From NCBI GenBank assembly GCA_017311315.1, contig CM029620.1:6507126-6571125 (forward strand): 64,000 bases of DNA. Reading direction: 5' to 3'. Position numbers and translations under genes: made by a program. Shown here piece by piece: positions 54,241-64,000 of this stretch (its first letter is position 1; each line of letters opens with the position of its first letter). Below the pieces are notes generated by a model. That model saw only the letters and a program-made list of their open reading frames with translations. It was not told where the DNA came from and did not search any database. The stretch is from Dendrocalamus latiflorus (taxonomy: Eukaryota > Streptophyta > Magnoliopsida > Poales > Poaceae).

Positions 54241-57200
54241 AGAGTACGGTAAGTAATACCTGCTCATTACGAAGCGCGAAGAGAATAGGAAAGGGTATTA
54301 GAAAAACTTCCTTCACTTGAAACTGGGCTATATTATACCAACATTAAAGCGCCTGCAGCGTACACTATTCTGAAGACAGTGTTTAGAAGCTCTGAACTCT
54401 TCTGTCTCTGGCATGACAGATTAGGCCACCCAAGTCTTAGGATGATGAGAAACATAATAAATAACTCGCATGGGCATAATATTAATGTGAAGAATTTCCC
54501 GAATCATGAAGATTTTGTGTGCCCTGCATGTGCCACCGGGAAACTAATAACTAGACCCTCCACTCCGAAAGTGAAGGATGAAGTCCCTGCATTTCTGGAA
54601 CGCATCCAGGGAGACATTTGCGGTCCCATTCAGTCCATCTCAGGGCCATTTAAGTATTTCATGGTGCTCATTGACGCTTCATCGAAGTGGTCGTATGTGG
54701 GTTTATTGTCCATGAGAAACCACGCCTTTGCAAAATTGATCTCGCAGATCATTCGCATCAGAAATATGTTTCCTGATCATCACATCAAGTCCATCAGAAT
54801 GGACAATGCCGGCGAATTTACTTGAAAGGCATTTGATGATTATTTGCGTGGCGATGGGAATTGCAGTCGAGCACTGGGTACCGCATGTCCATACCCAGAA
54901 TGGTTTGGCAGAGGTTTTAATTAAGAGAATTAAATTTATTACCCGACCCCTCTTGCATAATTGTAATTTGCCAGCTACATGTTGGGGATACGCAGTCCTT
55001 CATGCAGCGAACCTCATCAACCTTAGACCTTCGGCCTACAACATCCATTCACCTATGCAACTAGCGCAAGGGTCACCACCGAAAATTTCTCATCTTAGGA
55101 GGTTTGGATGTAAGGTTTATGTACATATACCACATCCACAGCGTACTGCAATGGGCCTTCTCCTCAAGGTTGGGATATACGTTGGTTATGAGAATGCATC
55201 CATAATCAGGTATTTGGAACCCATGACGGGAGATTTGCATACTGCGTGCTTCGCTGATTGCATTTTTTATGAGGATAATTTCCCGTCATTAGGGGGAAGA
55301 AATCAACCCGTTGATGAAAAATGTCGGAAAATTACGTGGGAAGCTACGGGAATTCATGCACATGACCTGCGCACTACTGAAACTGAAAAAGAGGTCCAGA
55401 AGATCATCGACTTGCAAGCATTAGCAAATCAACTGCCTGATCACTTTAGTGATTTGAATAGCGTGACTAAGTCGCATGTGCCTGCACGCATTGCACTGGA
55501 GAGGGTTGAAATACCAAAGAAAGCAAAAGGTATCCCTAATCTTGTCCAGAGGCCACAAAAAATAAAAAAGAGGACGAGAACTCCAGTTCCTCGAATCCTT
55601 AGTAACCGGGGACGCCTGGTGAAAAAGGATAAGAAGGACTTATCACAGCCGATCATTGAAGTCCCCCAGAATGAAAAGGGGAGCCAGTTGAGACCTGACA
55701 CAAGTATGACACCTTCAGAAAAGGGCATACCGGATCTAAATATCCCCATCGGCATGGATGTGTGCGCACACATCGGAGCCGAAAAACTAAAGGGACTTGC
55801 CACCGCAATTGAAAGAAGCGATGCGCAAGGTGAAGCTCCAGCAGAAGCAATCGCTCTAGAAGAAGCAACTCATGAAGAAATAGCTATAAATTGTGTGCAC
55901 ACGAGAGAGTCCCTGAATAGGACAACAGTCAATATCGATATCTACTTCGCAAAGAAAATTGCCACAATCATCGATCTTGATCCCGAGCCTGCATCGCTCG
56001 CTGAATATAAGAAAAAATCAGATTGGGAAGATTGGAAGAAGACAATAGCAACTGAATTGCTATCTCTAAACAAAAGAGAGGTGTTTGGGCCCGTATGCCG
56101 CACACCTCCCAACATACACCCCGTTGGGCACAAGTGGGTATTTGTTCGAAAGAGGAATGAAAGAAACGAAGTAGTGAGATACAAAGCAAGGCTAGTAGCA
56201 CAAGGTTTCACTCAACGTCCTGGAGTTGATTATGAAGAAACCTACTCCCTAGTCATGAGTGGAATTACCTTTAGATACTTGATCTCAATGGCAGTGAACT
56301 TGAACCTAGAAATGAAATTGATGGATGCTGTGACTGCATACCTTTACGGTAACTTGGATTCGGAGATTTACATGAAAGTCCCTGAAGGAATCCCTCTCCC
56401 GAACCAAGACGGAGCAAATAGAAATCTGTACAGTGTGAAACTCAGAAAGTCATTGTATGGACTGAAACAATCTGGAAGAATGTAGTATAATCGCTTAAGC
56501 GACTTTCTCTGCAAGAAAGGCTACACGAACAATGAAGACTGTCCTTGTGTGTTTATACGGCGATCCCAGAATGGATTCTGTATAATATCTGTGTATGTAG
56601 ATAATCTGAATATCATCGGGACAGCCGAAGACATAAAAGAAGTAAGCTTCTATTTGGAGTCAGAATTTGAAATGAAATATTTGGGCAAGACCAAGTTTTG
56701 CTTAAGCCTGCAGCTTGAGCATGTCCCTGAAGGAGTCTTGGTACATCAGTCGACCTACACCCAGAAGGTGCTTGAAAGGTTTGGCTTTGAGAAGGCATTT
56801 CCCTCGAAAGTACGGATGATCGGGAGGTCTTTACAGCAAGAAAAAGATCCTTTCCGACCTAGGGAAGAGGGGGAGGAAGTCCTGGGACCGGAATTCCCAT
56901 ACTTGAGTGCAGTGGGAGCACTCATGTACTTAGCAAACTACACTAGATCGGACATTGCATTTGCCGTGAACCTATTAGCATGATACAGTGCAGAGCCCAC
57001 AAAAAGGCATTGGCAAGGCATAAAGGACTTCTTCTGATACCTCCAAGGAAGCAAGGACCTTGGACTATTTTACAGAAAGAATCAAGATCTGAACATGAGT
57101 GGCTATGCAGATGCTGGGTATCTGTCAGACCCGCATACCACTAAGTCACAAACAGGTTATGTATTTCTGTGTGGTGGGACTGCAATTTCATGGAAATCGT

Positions 57201-57625
57201 CTAAGCAAAGCCTTGTAGCTACTTCGACGAACCACTCAGAAATCATAGCACTGTATGAAGCCGCATAAGAGTGTGCTTGGCTCCGCCGAATGGTTCACCA
57301 CATCCAGTAGTCAAGTGGGATGAACATTGTGCAAACCCCCATAATTATCTATGAAGATAATGCCGCTTGCGTTGCACAAGTGCAAACGGGCTATGTGAAG
57401 AGTCATCTCACAAAGCATATCAACCCCAAATTCTTCTATGCACATAAATTGCAAAAGATGGACGAGATTAAAGTACTGCATACTAAGTCATGTGAAAATC
57501 TCGCAGATTTATTCACTAAGTCACTCCCCGCATCTAGCTTTGAAAGGTGCGTGCGTGGAATTGGAATGATAAGACTTAGAGAAGTGCAGAATTCAGGGGG
57601 AGAATTCTCACAAGCCCGTTGGTAA
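54241..57625 (+). pseudogene. copia pol (integrase, RT, RNase H), broken
   Basis: GAG-pre-integrase HHCC region (about 54405-54555, HDRLGHPSLRMMR, CPACATGK), integrase core with GDICGPIQS and MDNAGEF (about 54610-54825), C-terminal half with NGLAEVLIKRIK (about 54900) and FGCKVYVHIP. RT from WEDWKKTIATELLSLNKREV (about 56025), with KARLVAQGFTQRPGVDYEET and YVDNLNIIG in place of the usual YVDD (about 56600). RNase H with YEDNAACVAQ and HINPKFFYAH, ending at 57625. Breaks: TGA near 54823 with a frameshift just after, TAG near 56485, TAG/TGA near 57000-57300 and others. Confidence 0.85.
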
Positions 57626-57868
57626 ATCTTAATCAGGAAGATTAAGTACCCAAAGAATAAAGTCCTGAAGACCAAATGAAATTGGGTGAATTGTACTTTT
57701 TTCCCTTGACGAGTTTTCCATGAAGTTTCTCGACCAAGGTTTTTAATGAGGCAATTCATGCATCGCAGCATCACATGTATCATGTGCTCTTTCTCCAAAT
57801 TTTTTCCACTGGGTTTTTATGGAATTTTAGTGAGGCATGAACATGTTGGGTGAGTGCCCAAAGGGGAG

Positions 57869-58113
57869 TGTTGAGAAACTGGGCCCAGGACCAAGAGTCC
57901 TGGTCCAATATGGGCACCCCACCGTAGGCTATAAATAGGGACCTATACTCCCTTATTATGTACACCTGATGTAATTGAAAGTAATAAAGAAAGACCAGGA
58001 GTTTTCTCTACCTCTCTGTGTTCAATCTATTGTTCTGTGATTCTGTGATTGATTCGTTCTTGTTCTAAGCAGAGGAATCGATCGGACTGGTCGCCAGCGA
58101 CGGTTCCTCAACA
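57869..58113 (+). repeat. 3' LTR of the copia element (245 bp)
   Basis: TGTTGAGAAACTGGGCCC to GGTTCCTCAACA, followed by TAATC. TATA box CTATAAATAGGG at about 57930 and AATAAAGAAAGACC at about 57985. Confidence 0.95.
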
Positions 58114-58118
58114 TAATC

Positions 58119-58947
58119 GACTGATTACAGTGATTAATCTGCTCTTTCCCATTTTATCGGGTGACAAATCCGGTTAATTAGACTTGGGCCTTGGCAGTGT
58201 CCTTAGTGTCTACACGTAACTTTTGGCGCTCTTGCCGGTGCATGTTGCAATAACTAGTTTAATATCCAACCAAAAGCGCAGATATATCCCTTTTTGGTCT
58301 TTTTTTTCTTTCTAGGGCTGCTTAGTTGGAGATATGAACAACTAAAAATCCAAAACTTTTCCCCCCTCTTGAGCAAGAACATTGACGTAGGGGTGAAAAG
58401 CTTCGGATAGTTTCCGATTGATCCGTATGAAAACAAATATGAATTGTATCGGATCAGATTTTCTTCGAATAATTCTCGGATCGAAAAAATATGGATTTTT
58501 TGTCGGAAACGAATACGAATACAGTAGGCCTGATATCCAGCGAATACGAATACGGTTACGGATTATCCGGATAATACGGGTCCGGATATCCGATATTTCA
58601 GCCCAACATTGCTCAGCCCAAGCCAACCTCTCTCATCTCCCCTGCCACCAGCCCATAGCAAATATTAATGTTTATTAAAAATAAATTTAGCATTGTCAGT
58701 AGATTAAAATTTGTACCGATTAAGTTGATGTACTGTTGTTTAAATCAATTTGATGCAAATTTAAATTCTTAATTAATTTATTAGTCACATGTAAAATGGT
58801 AGAAATCCATTAAGAATTATTTAGGACTTTAGAAAAAATTAACTATCATTTGAAGATTTAAAATATGTACAATGGTATGACTATTGTCTTTACTCCTTAA
58901 GAAGGGTTGGTGGTTGGTACGGCCTCCCCCACCCCTCTTTACAAAAA
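58119..58947. other. Intergenic DNA between copia and the Helitron
   Basis: No gene. Contains a fragment related to the hAT MITE (58388 onward) and AT-rich sequence from 58640. Confidence 0.5.
58388..58600. mobile_element. Fragment related to the hAT MITE
   Basis: Starts TAGGGGTGAAAAGCTTCGG, followed by GATCGGAT/GAATACGAATACGG words as in the element at 44503-45014. The right TIR and TSD were not found. Confidence 0.55.
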
Positions 58948-61336
58948 TCTCTACTATATAAAAATTAGAGTTAATAACAGTCTGTTCGTTCTCCACATCT
59001 CTTTCTCCCGCAAACCGCTCTGCCTTGATTCCTCCACAGACCTCACTCCGTCCTCGCCTCCTCCCCACAGATCCCCCGACGAGACGACCTCTGTCCTCGT
59101 CTCCTCCCCCACAGATCCTCCGCCGCTCTCCTCCTCCCCACAAATCCTCCGCCGAGACCTCCGTCCTCGCCTCCTCCCCACTGATCCTCCGCCGCTCTCC
59201 TCCTCCCCACATATCCTCCGCCGAGACCTCCGTCCTTGCCTCCTCCCAACAGAGTCCTCCGCCGCTCCTCCCCCACTGAATCCCGTGTGCCAGCTTCTCT
59301 CCCCCACCGAATCCTCTCCCCGGTCTCTCCCGGTTCTCCACGCCACCGTCGTCCGTCCATTAGGCAATCGACCGCGAACCCGCATCTCCCCAGCGCAGGC
59401 CCGCACGGCCCATGTGCGGCGCCTCCCGAACGCGCGCGCACACAGCCGGCCCTGACTCACTCGGTTGGTGGCATAACCGCCTCCCCTCCTCCAACCCCTG
59501 CGCCAGCGCCGGCAGTTTGGTGAGCAAGCCGCGAAGCGGATGGATGTGCGCCGGGTCAGCGGCCCCACAAGGGGCAAATGGCACCCTCCACCTCGTCGGC
59601 TTCCACCCTCCTCCACCTCCCTAGCCCGCCTCCCCGCGGGCCCGCCGCCGCCCCGCTTTCTCCCCTCGGGGATTTTATTTCCATTTCATTTTTTAATTCT
59701 GACTGTTTCGTGTGCTTGGTATCGGATGTGTGCAGACGGACGCGCAAGGGAAGGGGAAGGCGGAGGCGGTGGAGGAGGATGAGGGGAAGGGGAAGAGCGA
59801 GGAGCTCGCTGACTCCATTGGGAGCCTCTCCATCGGCCCGGGGCGCACCAACTTAAGAAGCAACCGGTGATCATCATCATCATCGGCATGGCCAGTGCGT
59901 CGATTTCGTTTGCCACTGTTCAATTGGCATTTGCATTGTAGGAATCGCCCAACAAACCTATGATACTTGAGCTTTTGTCGAGTGATTTCAGGGTTGGGGA
60001 CTTAGGGTTTTGGACTACGGTGCAGGTACGGGGAAGACAACCTTCATGCACCGACCATTGTGCCACACAGGCGTCAAACATGAGCGGTTATGTGCTCAAC
60101 CTCGACCCCGCTGTGATGACGCTGTCGTTTGGGGCCAACATTGACATCCGTGATACAGTGCATTACAAGGAGGTGATGAAGGAGTATGGCCTTGGTCCCA
60201 ATGGCGCTATCCTCACCTCGCTCAACCTGTTCTCCACCAAGTTCAATGAGGTGTGCTTTCTGGCCCACAATCATCTATTTTATCTCTTATTTGAATCGGT
60301 TGTGTGGATTGGATTTTGCATGAACATACTCCGTTAGGCTATAAAATAGGAAGTAGTACAAACTTATAACTGCCAAGTTAAGCTGGATGGTAGTATGTGG
60401 TGTACAGACACCAAGCACGTAGTAGGAGAGCAACAGAAATTATTTCTGCACATTCAAGAGTTCTCAGATAAGTTGTTAGCTGTCCAATTTCACTTATTTA
60501 GATAGTTTTAGGAATTCGCATCTACACTGGGATAATATCTTAATTTGTTGTTCTATTCTTAAATTTCTAACCAGAAAGTGAATGCTCAGTGTTACTCATG
60601 ATAATATTATGCAATTTTAATATTCTACTGAACATAAGAAGAATGGTGATCTAATGCATATATGATGTATATGTTTTAAGAAATGCCGATCTTTCCTATC
60701 TACATATTTTGACAAAAGCTGGGTGCCATGTCAAGTTCGATAATTCCATGTAACGTGTTGTAGAAATTGTGCTTAGTTTTAGCTTACTGTAGTGTGTAGA
60801 GAAATTTAGTTGATGTCATGTTGAATACTTTCCAAATTCTGTATGCTACATTGGTGGTATGTGGGGAAATGCCTTTTTCCACCACTCTTGTGTCATTCAG
60901 CTAATATGGCACCAAATATTTATCCTTACAGGTTATATCTGTTATTGCAAGACGAGCAGACCAGCTGGATTATGTGCTGGTGGATACCCCAGTGCAGATT
61001 GAAATCTTCACATGGTCGGCTTCAGGAGCTATCGTCACTGAAGCTTTTGCATCAACATTTCCAACAGTCGTTGCATATGTAATTGACACCCCCAGATCAA
61101 CAAACCCTGCAACATTCATGAACAACATGCTTTATGCATGCAGTATTCTCTACAAGACCCATTTGCCTCTGGTCCTTGCATTTAACAAGGTTGATGTAGC
61201 CAAGCATGAGTTTGCTCTTGAGGTATGTGTGCCATTTATGATTATTTCAATTCATTGTCTACTGTTGATTCTGTACACTAGCCCCATGTCTCACCCTCTT
61301 TTAGGATTCCGTTGCAACGCACGGGCACTCTACTAG
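58948..61336 (+). mobile_element. Non-autonomous Helitron (2,389 bp) carrying a GPN1 gene fragment
   Basis: Left end TCTCTACTATATAAAAATT, the grass Helitron 5' terminus, preceded by A (58947). The right end has an imperfect stem CCGTTGC / GCACGG (61309-61325) and then CTCTACTAG, followed by T (61337). TC start, hairpin, CTAG end and A/T insertion site with no TSD are the Helitron signature. No RepHel coding sequence is present. The body carries three exons of a host gene. Confidence 0.85.
59736..61222 (+). pseudogene. Captured fragment of a GPN-loop GTPase 1 (QQT2-like) gene
   Basis: Exons: 59736-59894, 60026-60250, 60932-61222, with GT-AG introns between them. The product resembles the N-terminal half of GPN1, which helps assemble and import RNA polymerase II. 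Seen: acidic leader with EELADSIGSLSIGPGRTN; P-loop GMASTGKTTF built across the first splice; LNLDPAVMTL; the GPN motif in YGLGPNGAILTSLNLF; LDYVLVDTPVQIE (the family has Gly where Val stands); TFNKVD-type G4 as AFNKVDVAKHE. Frame losses: one base near 59862 and two bases near 60068. Exon 3 ends at a GT donor and the Helitron ends about 110 bp later, so the C-terminal half was never captured. Confidence 0.85.
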
Positions 61337-61354
61337 TGGATAAAAATACTTATG

Positions 61355-62301
61355 TGATAGCACTAGGGGTCCCGATCTTTCGATGAGAGTGGTAGATTCG
61401 ATTGGGGAAGGAGATGACGTTGACGACCCGACTACAACCATCCAAGGACGCTGCGCCTTAGCGATCGATACACCAACTCCAGAGATTGTTCGTGACCTTG
61501 TCGGTGCACGATCAACCTAACCACGAGGGTTCTTGTTCCTGCAAGCAATCGAAGAACAAGAAAGAACAAGATGAACAGCAACTCAATTGCAAATAACGAT
61601 GTAAGATTCAATCGAAAAACAGAAAACGGTAGGGTTCCGAAGACAAGTATTCGGGCGGTCTAGCCGACACGCGCGAGTACAAGGCAAAGCAGCAAAAGCT
61701 AACTTAGTCTAAACAAAACCCAAACCCTAGAAGAGGGTGCGGCTGCCTATTTAAGGGCCACGGAAGGTGAAGGGTCGGCCAAAACACAAGGAAGCCGAAT
61801 AGGACTCGAATTACAAGGCCCAAGGCCCACTTTGACTCGGACTGGAAAAGCGACGTGAATTCTTTTGCAGTTTCTGGTCGACTCGGATGGAATTTGGAGA
61901 TGATGCCGGATCCATATGAAAGTAGACTTCAAGAGCTTTCCAACAAGTACTCACGGGCCCCGACAAACCTTCTGGATCAAAAGTTACGTCCATTTGAAGT
62001 AGGCGCTGTCAACAAGGCCGAATCCGAGTCAAACTCGTGAACAGGACTTGGTTTGCGCTTGACGGTTCCACTTCTATACTTGAGCTCATGTGGTTCTTCC
62101 CCATGGTTCCTAAGGACAATTAAATCATCACAAGAATTAAGTAGTATTCCATTCTTTGAAACATTTGTATGCAAACTTAGGAACGCATTCACCTGATGGT
62201 TAAGTTGACGTGCTCGCGCTCTAGTCATTGGTCCTTGTATCATAGTTTCAGTATGATATGGAGTCGGCATGGTTGTATGCATGGAAAGGATGTCCTCATC
62301 A
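61355..62301 (-). mobile_element. Solo LTR of a CRM-like family, 947 bp, TSD TTATG
   Basis: Minus strand TGATGAGGACATCC to GTGCTATCA. TTATG lies at 61350-61354 and 62302-62306. It resembles the LTRs of the element at 29875-37804: same ends, GATCTTTCGA/GGGGTCCCG words and the same RARARQLN-encoding start. No internal region is left. Confidence 0.92.
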
Positions 62302-62394
62302 TTATGCTTGTTTAGATTTCATTAATGTTTTGACAAGATAAACTATTTATGTGTTTTCATTGATTCTAGATGTATAGTTTAAGGGGTTTTCATG

Positions 62395-62578
62395 TTCCGA
62401 TAAATATTCGTGACCATATTCGTTTCAATTCGTATTCACTTCATATATGTATTCGATATTATTTGTATTTGTATTCGTATCCAAGGTATCCGTATTCGTA
62501 TCCACATCCGAGAAAAAAATATAAAAACAAATATGGTAGAGGCATTATTCGTCCGTATTCGATCCGTTTGCATCCCTA
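62395..62578. mobile_element. Right-end fragment related to the hAT MITE
   Basis: TATTCGTATTCG-like words end in CGATCCGTTTGCATCCCTA, close to the right TIR of the element at 44503. The left TIR and TSD were not found. Confidence 0.55.
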
Positions 62579-62805
62579 CATGGACGAAGCCAGGGGTGCC
62601 CAGTACCCACAGGCACCCCAAAAAATTTTGAAAACTATGTACATCCCTTTCTTGCTATATATGGTTGAAGTTTGACTCCATTACAATTTGATAATGTTCG
62701 AGAGAATTAGATACAAATTATATTTCATACCCTCTTTCAGGTTTTGTAGACAGCCCAATACCTATTTTTTCTCTGGCTATGCGACACCTTGTGAATAGTA
62801 TGAAA
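62579..62805. other. Intergenic DNA left of the SINE
   Basis: Contains the pair GGGTGCCCAGTACCC.GGCACCCC (62597-62622), part of an unplaced repeat. No gene. Confidence 0.4.
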
Positions 62806-62821
62806 GTGCTTTATTTTATTT

Positions 62822-63025
62822 TTTTATTACAAGAAAGACTCACACGTACACACACACACCCCACTACGCACACAGCAAGTGCGGCCTCTTAGCACAAGCT
62901 TTGAAAGATGCAGATCAGGATAAATCCCGTACCTCACAAGATTCCTACTGAAGCACCGGATTTGAACCCTAATGGGTTTAAGTCATACATTAATAACCCT
63001 ACCACGCCACCAAGAAGTGGTTCCT
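62822..63025 (-). mobile_element. tRNA-derived SINE, 204 bp, TSD of 16 bp
   Basis: On the minus strand it begins AGGAACCACTTCTTGG. It has an A box TGGCGTGGTAGG (63009-62998) and a B box GGTTCAAATCC (62968-62958) of RNA polymerase III type, and ends in an A-rich tail (GTAATAAAAA). The 16-bp duplication GTGCTTTATTTTATTT lies at 62806-62821 and 63026-63041. Confidence 0.85.
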
Positions 63026-63041
63026 GTGCTTTATTTTATTT

Positions 63042-64000
63042 AGGTATTAGGAAATATTTAGTTTCTAACTCAAAAATCAAGTGTCCGATTTTTATTTATT
63101 TCAGTGAACATGACCATTACTCTGAGTGCAATGGTTCAAAACTAATATAGGGTGTCTTATACGAGACATTTTACTTACAAATTTTGAAGCCATATGCGAC
63201 GTTAATGAGTCATATCAATATTTTTGAGTGACAAAGTATACGAACTATTATGTAAGTTATGTAGTATACTAATGAAAATCCATGGAATTTATTTGTCAAT
63301 GTAAGTATTTGTTATAGTTATGATGCCATAAAATTAAATTATTTTCACAACTAAATATGTAAAGTAGCCGATTTATTGGATGAAAATCCAACTAATTGTA
63401 TAGTAACGTTAAAGTACCATGTGAATACAATATTCATAATGAATAGTTTATCCAACGCTAATATTTTATTACTCCCTTCATTCTTTTTAAGTGATATTTT
63501 TATTTTTCACATCTACAAGATGTGACTTTGATCATTACTATTTATAAATTTATCTTATTATATACTAATAAAATTATAATCTTACAAAAATATTTTTAGC
63601 GACAAAACTAGATAGTTTTAAATATATTAGTAGTCAAACTTTACAAAGTTTGACGACATCATAGATTATAGGATGTTAGTTAAAAATTTTATGTGAGTGG
63701 TATGGTAAGTCGATGACTGCAAGCGCGCACGCTAGAAAGTGCCTACCGGTCGCGGTGAGGGCATGCATCCAAGGAAGCGCAGAATGGCGGTTTGGGGCGC
63801 ATCTAAGGAGATGCGGCACGCACAGTGTGCACATCCAATGAATTTTTTCTAACTCCGCTACTGAACAAGAATGTACAACATTCGCAACTTCATAATTTTC
63901 AAGTATGCAGCCATCACAAAAACAAAACGTGTGCATGTTTGTACATTGGGAATATTAATCATATTTCATTCATATAGTGATAATGTTGGTAAATATTATA
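63042..64000. other. AT-rich intergenic DNA
   Basis: No gene. Contains a Stowaway-like left end at 63472 and otherwise unique AT-rich sequence. Confidence 0.5.
63472..63660. mobile_element. Stowaway-like MITE fragment
   Basis: Starts CTCCCTTCATTCTTTTTAAG after a TA dinucleotide, close to the Stowaway terminus CTCCCTCCGT. It contains GTCAAACTTTACAAAGTTTGAC (a palindrome, 63633-63654) as in grass Stowaways. The right TIR is not clear. Confidence 0.5.

Larger units (their letters stand above)
45765..58113 (+). mobile_element. Ty1/copia retrotransposon, complete ends, TSD TAATC, split by a solo LTR
   Basis: 5' LTR 45765-46008, primer-binding region from 46009, leader, gag, integrase, RT, RNase H, polypurine tract (AAAGGGGAG, 57860-57868) and 3' LTR 57869-58113. 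TAATC is present on both sides (45760-45764 and 58114-58118). Gag-integrase-RT order defines Ty1/copia. Without the 5,021-bp solo LTR and its 5-bp duplication, it measures 7.3 kb. Coding parts have frameshifts and stops. Confidence 0.95.

Noticed and set aside
59736..61222. A functional GPN1 gene
   Set aside because: Two frameshifts, a changed G3 motif and absence of the C-terminal half exclude a working enzyme.
62950..63020. A tRNA gene
   Set aside because: A and B boxes are present, but there is no cloverleaf or acceptor stem, and a TSD flanks the unit. It is a SINE.

Overview
This window is plant nuclear DNA, almost certainly from a grass. It is a dense pile of nested transposable elements with very few ordinary genes. 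The grass assignment rests on the mix of elements: Ty3/gypsy chromoviruses with multi-kilobase LTRs, a CRM-like gypsy element, a copia element with 245-bp LTRs, a CACTA transposon with tnp2 and a C48-peptidase gene, a gene-capturing Helitron, a tRNA-derived SINE and hAT/Stowaway-like MITEs. I cannot name the species.

Layout. Bases 1-4982 are the end of a Tat-like gypsy element: a decayed minus-strand ORF of Transposase_28 type, about 17 copies of a 66-bp tandem repeat, and a short LTR. It sits inside the gag of chromovirus gypsy-1 (4983-13056), which ends in a 2,984-bp LTR. A CACTA element follows (13433-24401, TSD TTT). It holds a broken tnp2 transposase (15121-18333), two long inverted repeats (19689-20578), a seven-exon gene with a C48/Ulp1 peptidase domain (20745-23694), and an unrecognised minus-strand ORF near its left end. 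The one plausible host gene, 145 codons beginning MGN with its own TATA box, is at 25051-25488. Then comes a mosaic of copia gag, a CACTA terminus and half of a gypsy LTR.

Gypsy-2 (27346-44173) is split by a complete minus-strand CRM-like element (29875-37804, TSD GAACC, two 922-bp LTRs). A hAT MITE (44503-45014, 8-bp TSD) precedes a complete copia element (45765-58113, TSD TAATC), whose gag is split by a 5,021-bp solo LTR (48389-53409, TSD CTCCA). A Helitron (58948-61336) carries a three-exon fragment of a GPN1-type GTPase. A 947-bp solo LTR of the CRM-like family (61355-62301, TSD TTATG), a minus-strand SINE (62822-63025, 16-bp TSD) and AT-rich intergenic DNA close the window.

No element appears fully autonomous: each coding region has stops or frameshifts. 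Those closest to intact are the CRM-like gag-pol and the CACTA C48 gene (two in-frame TGAs). Matching target-site duplications fix six insertion boundaries and give a clear order of events: chromovirus, gypsy-2 and copia first, then the Tat-like, CRM-like and solo-LTR parents inserted into them.
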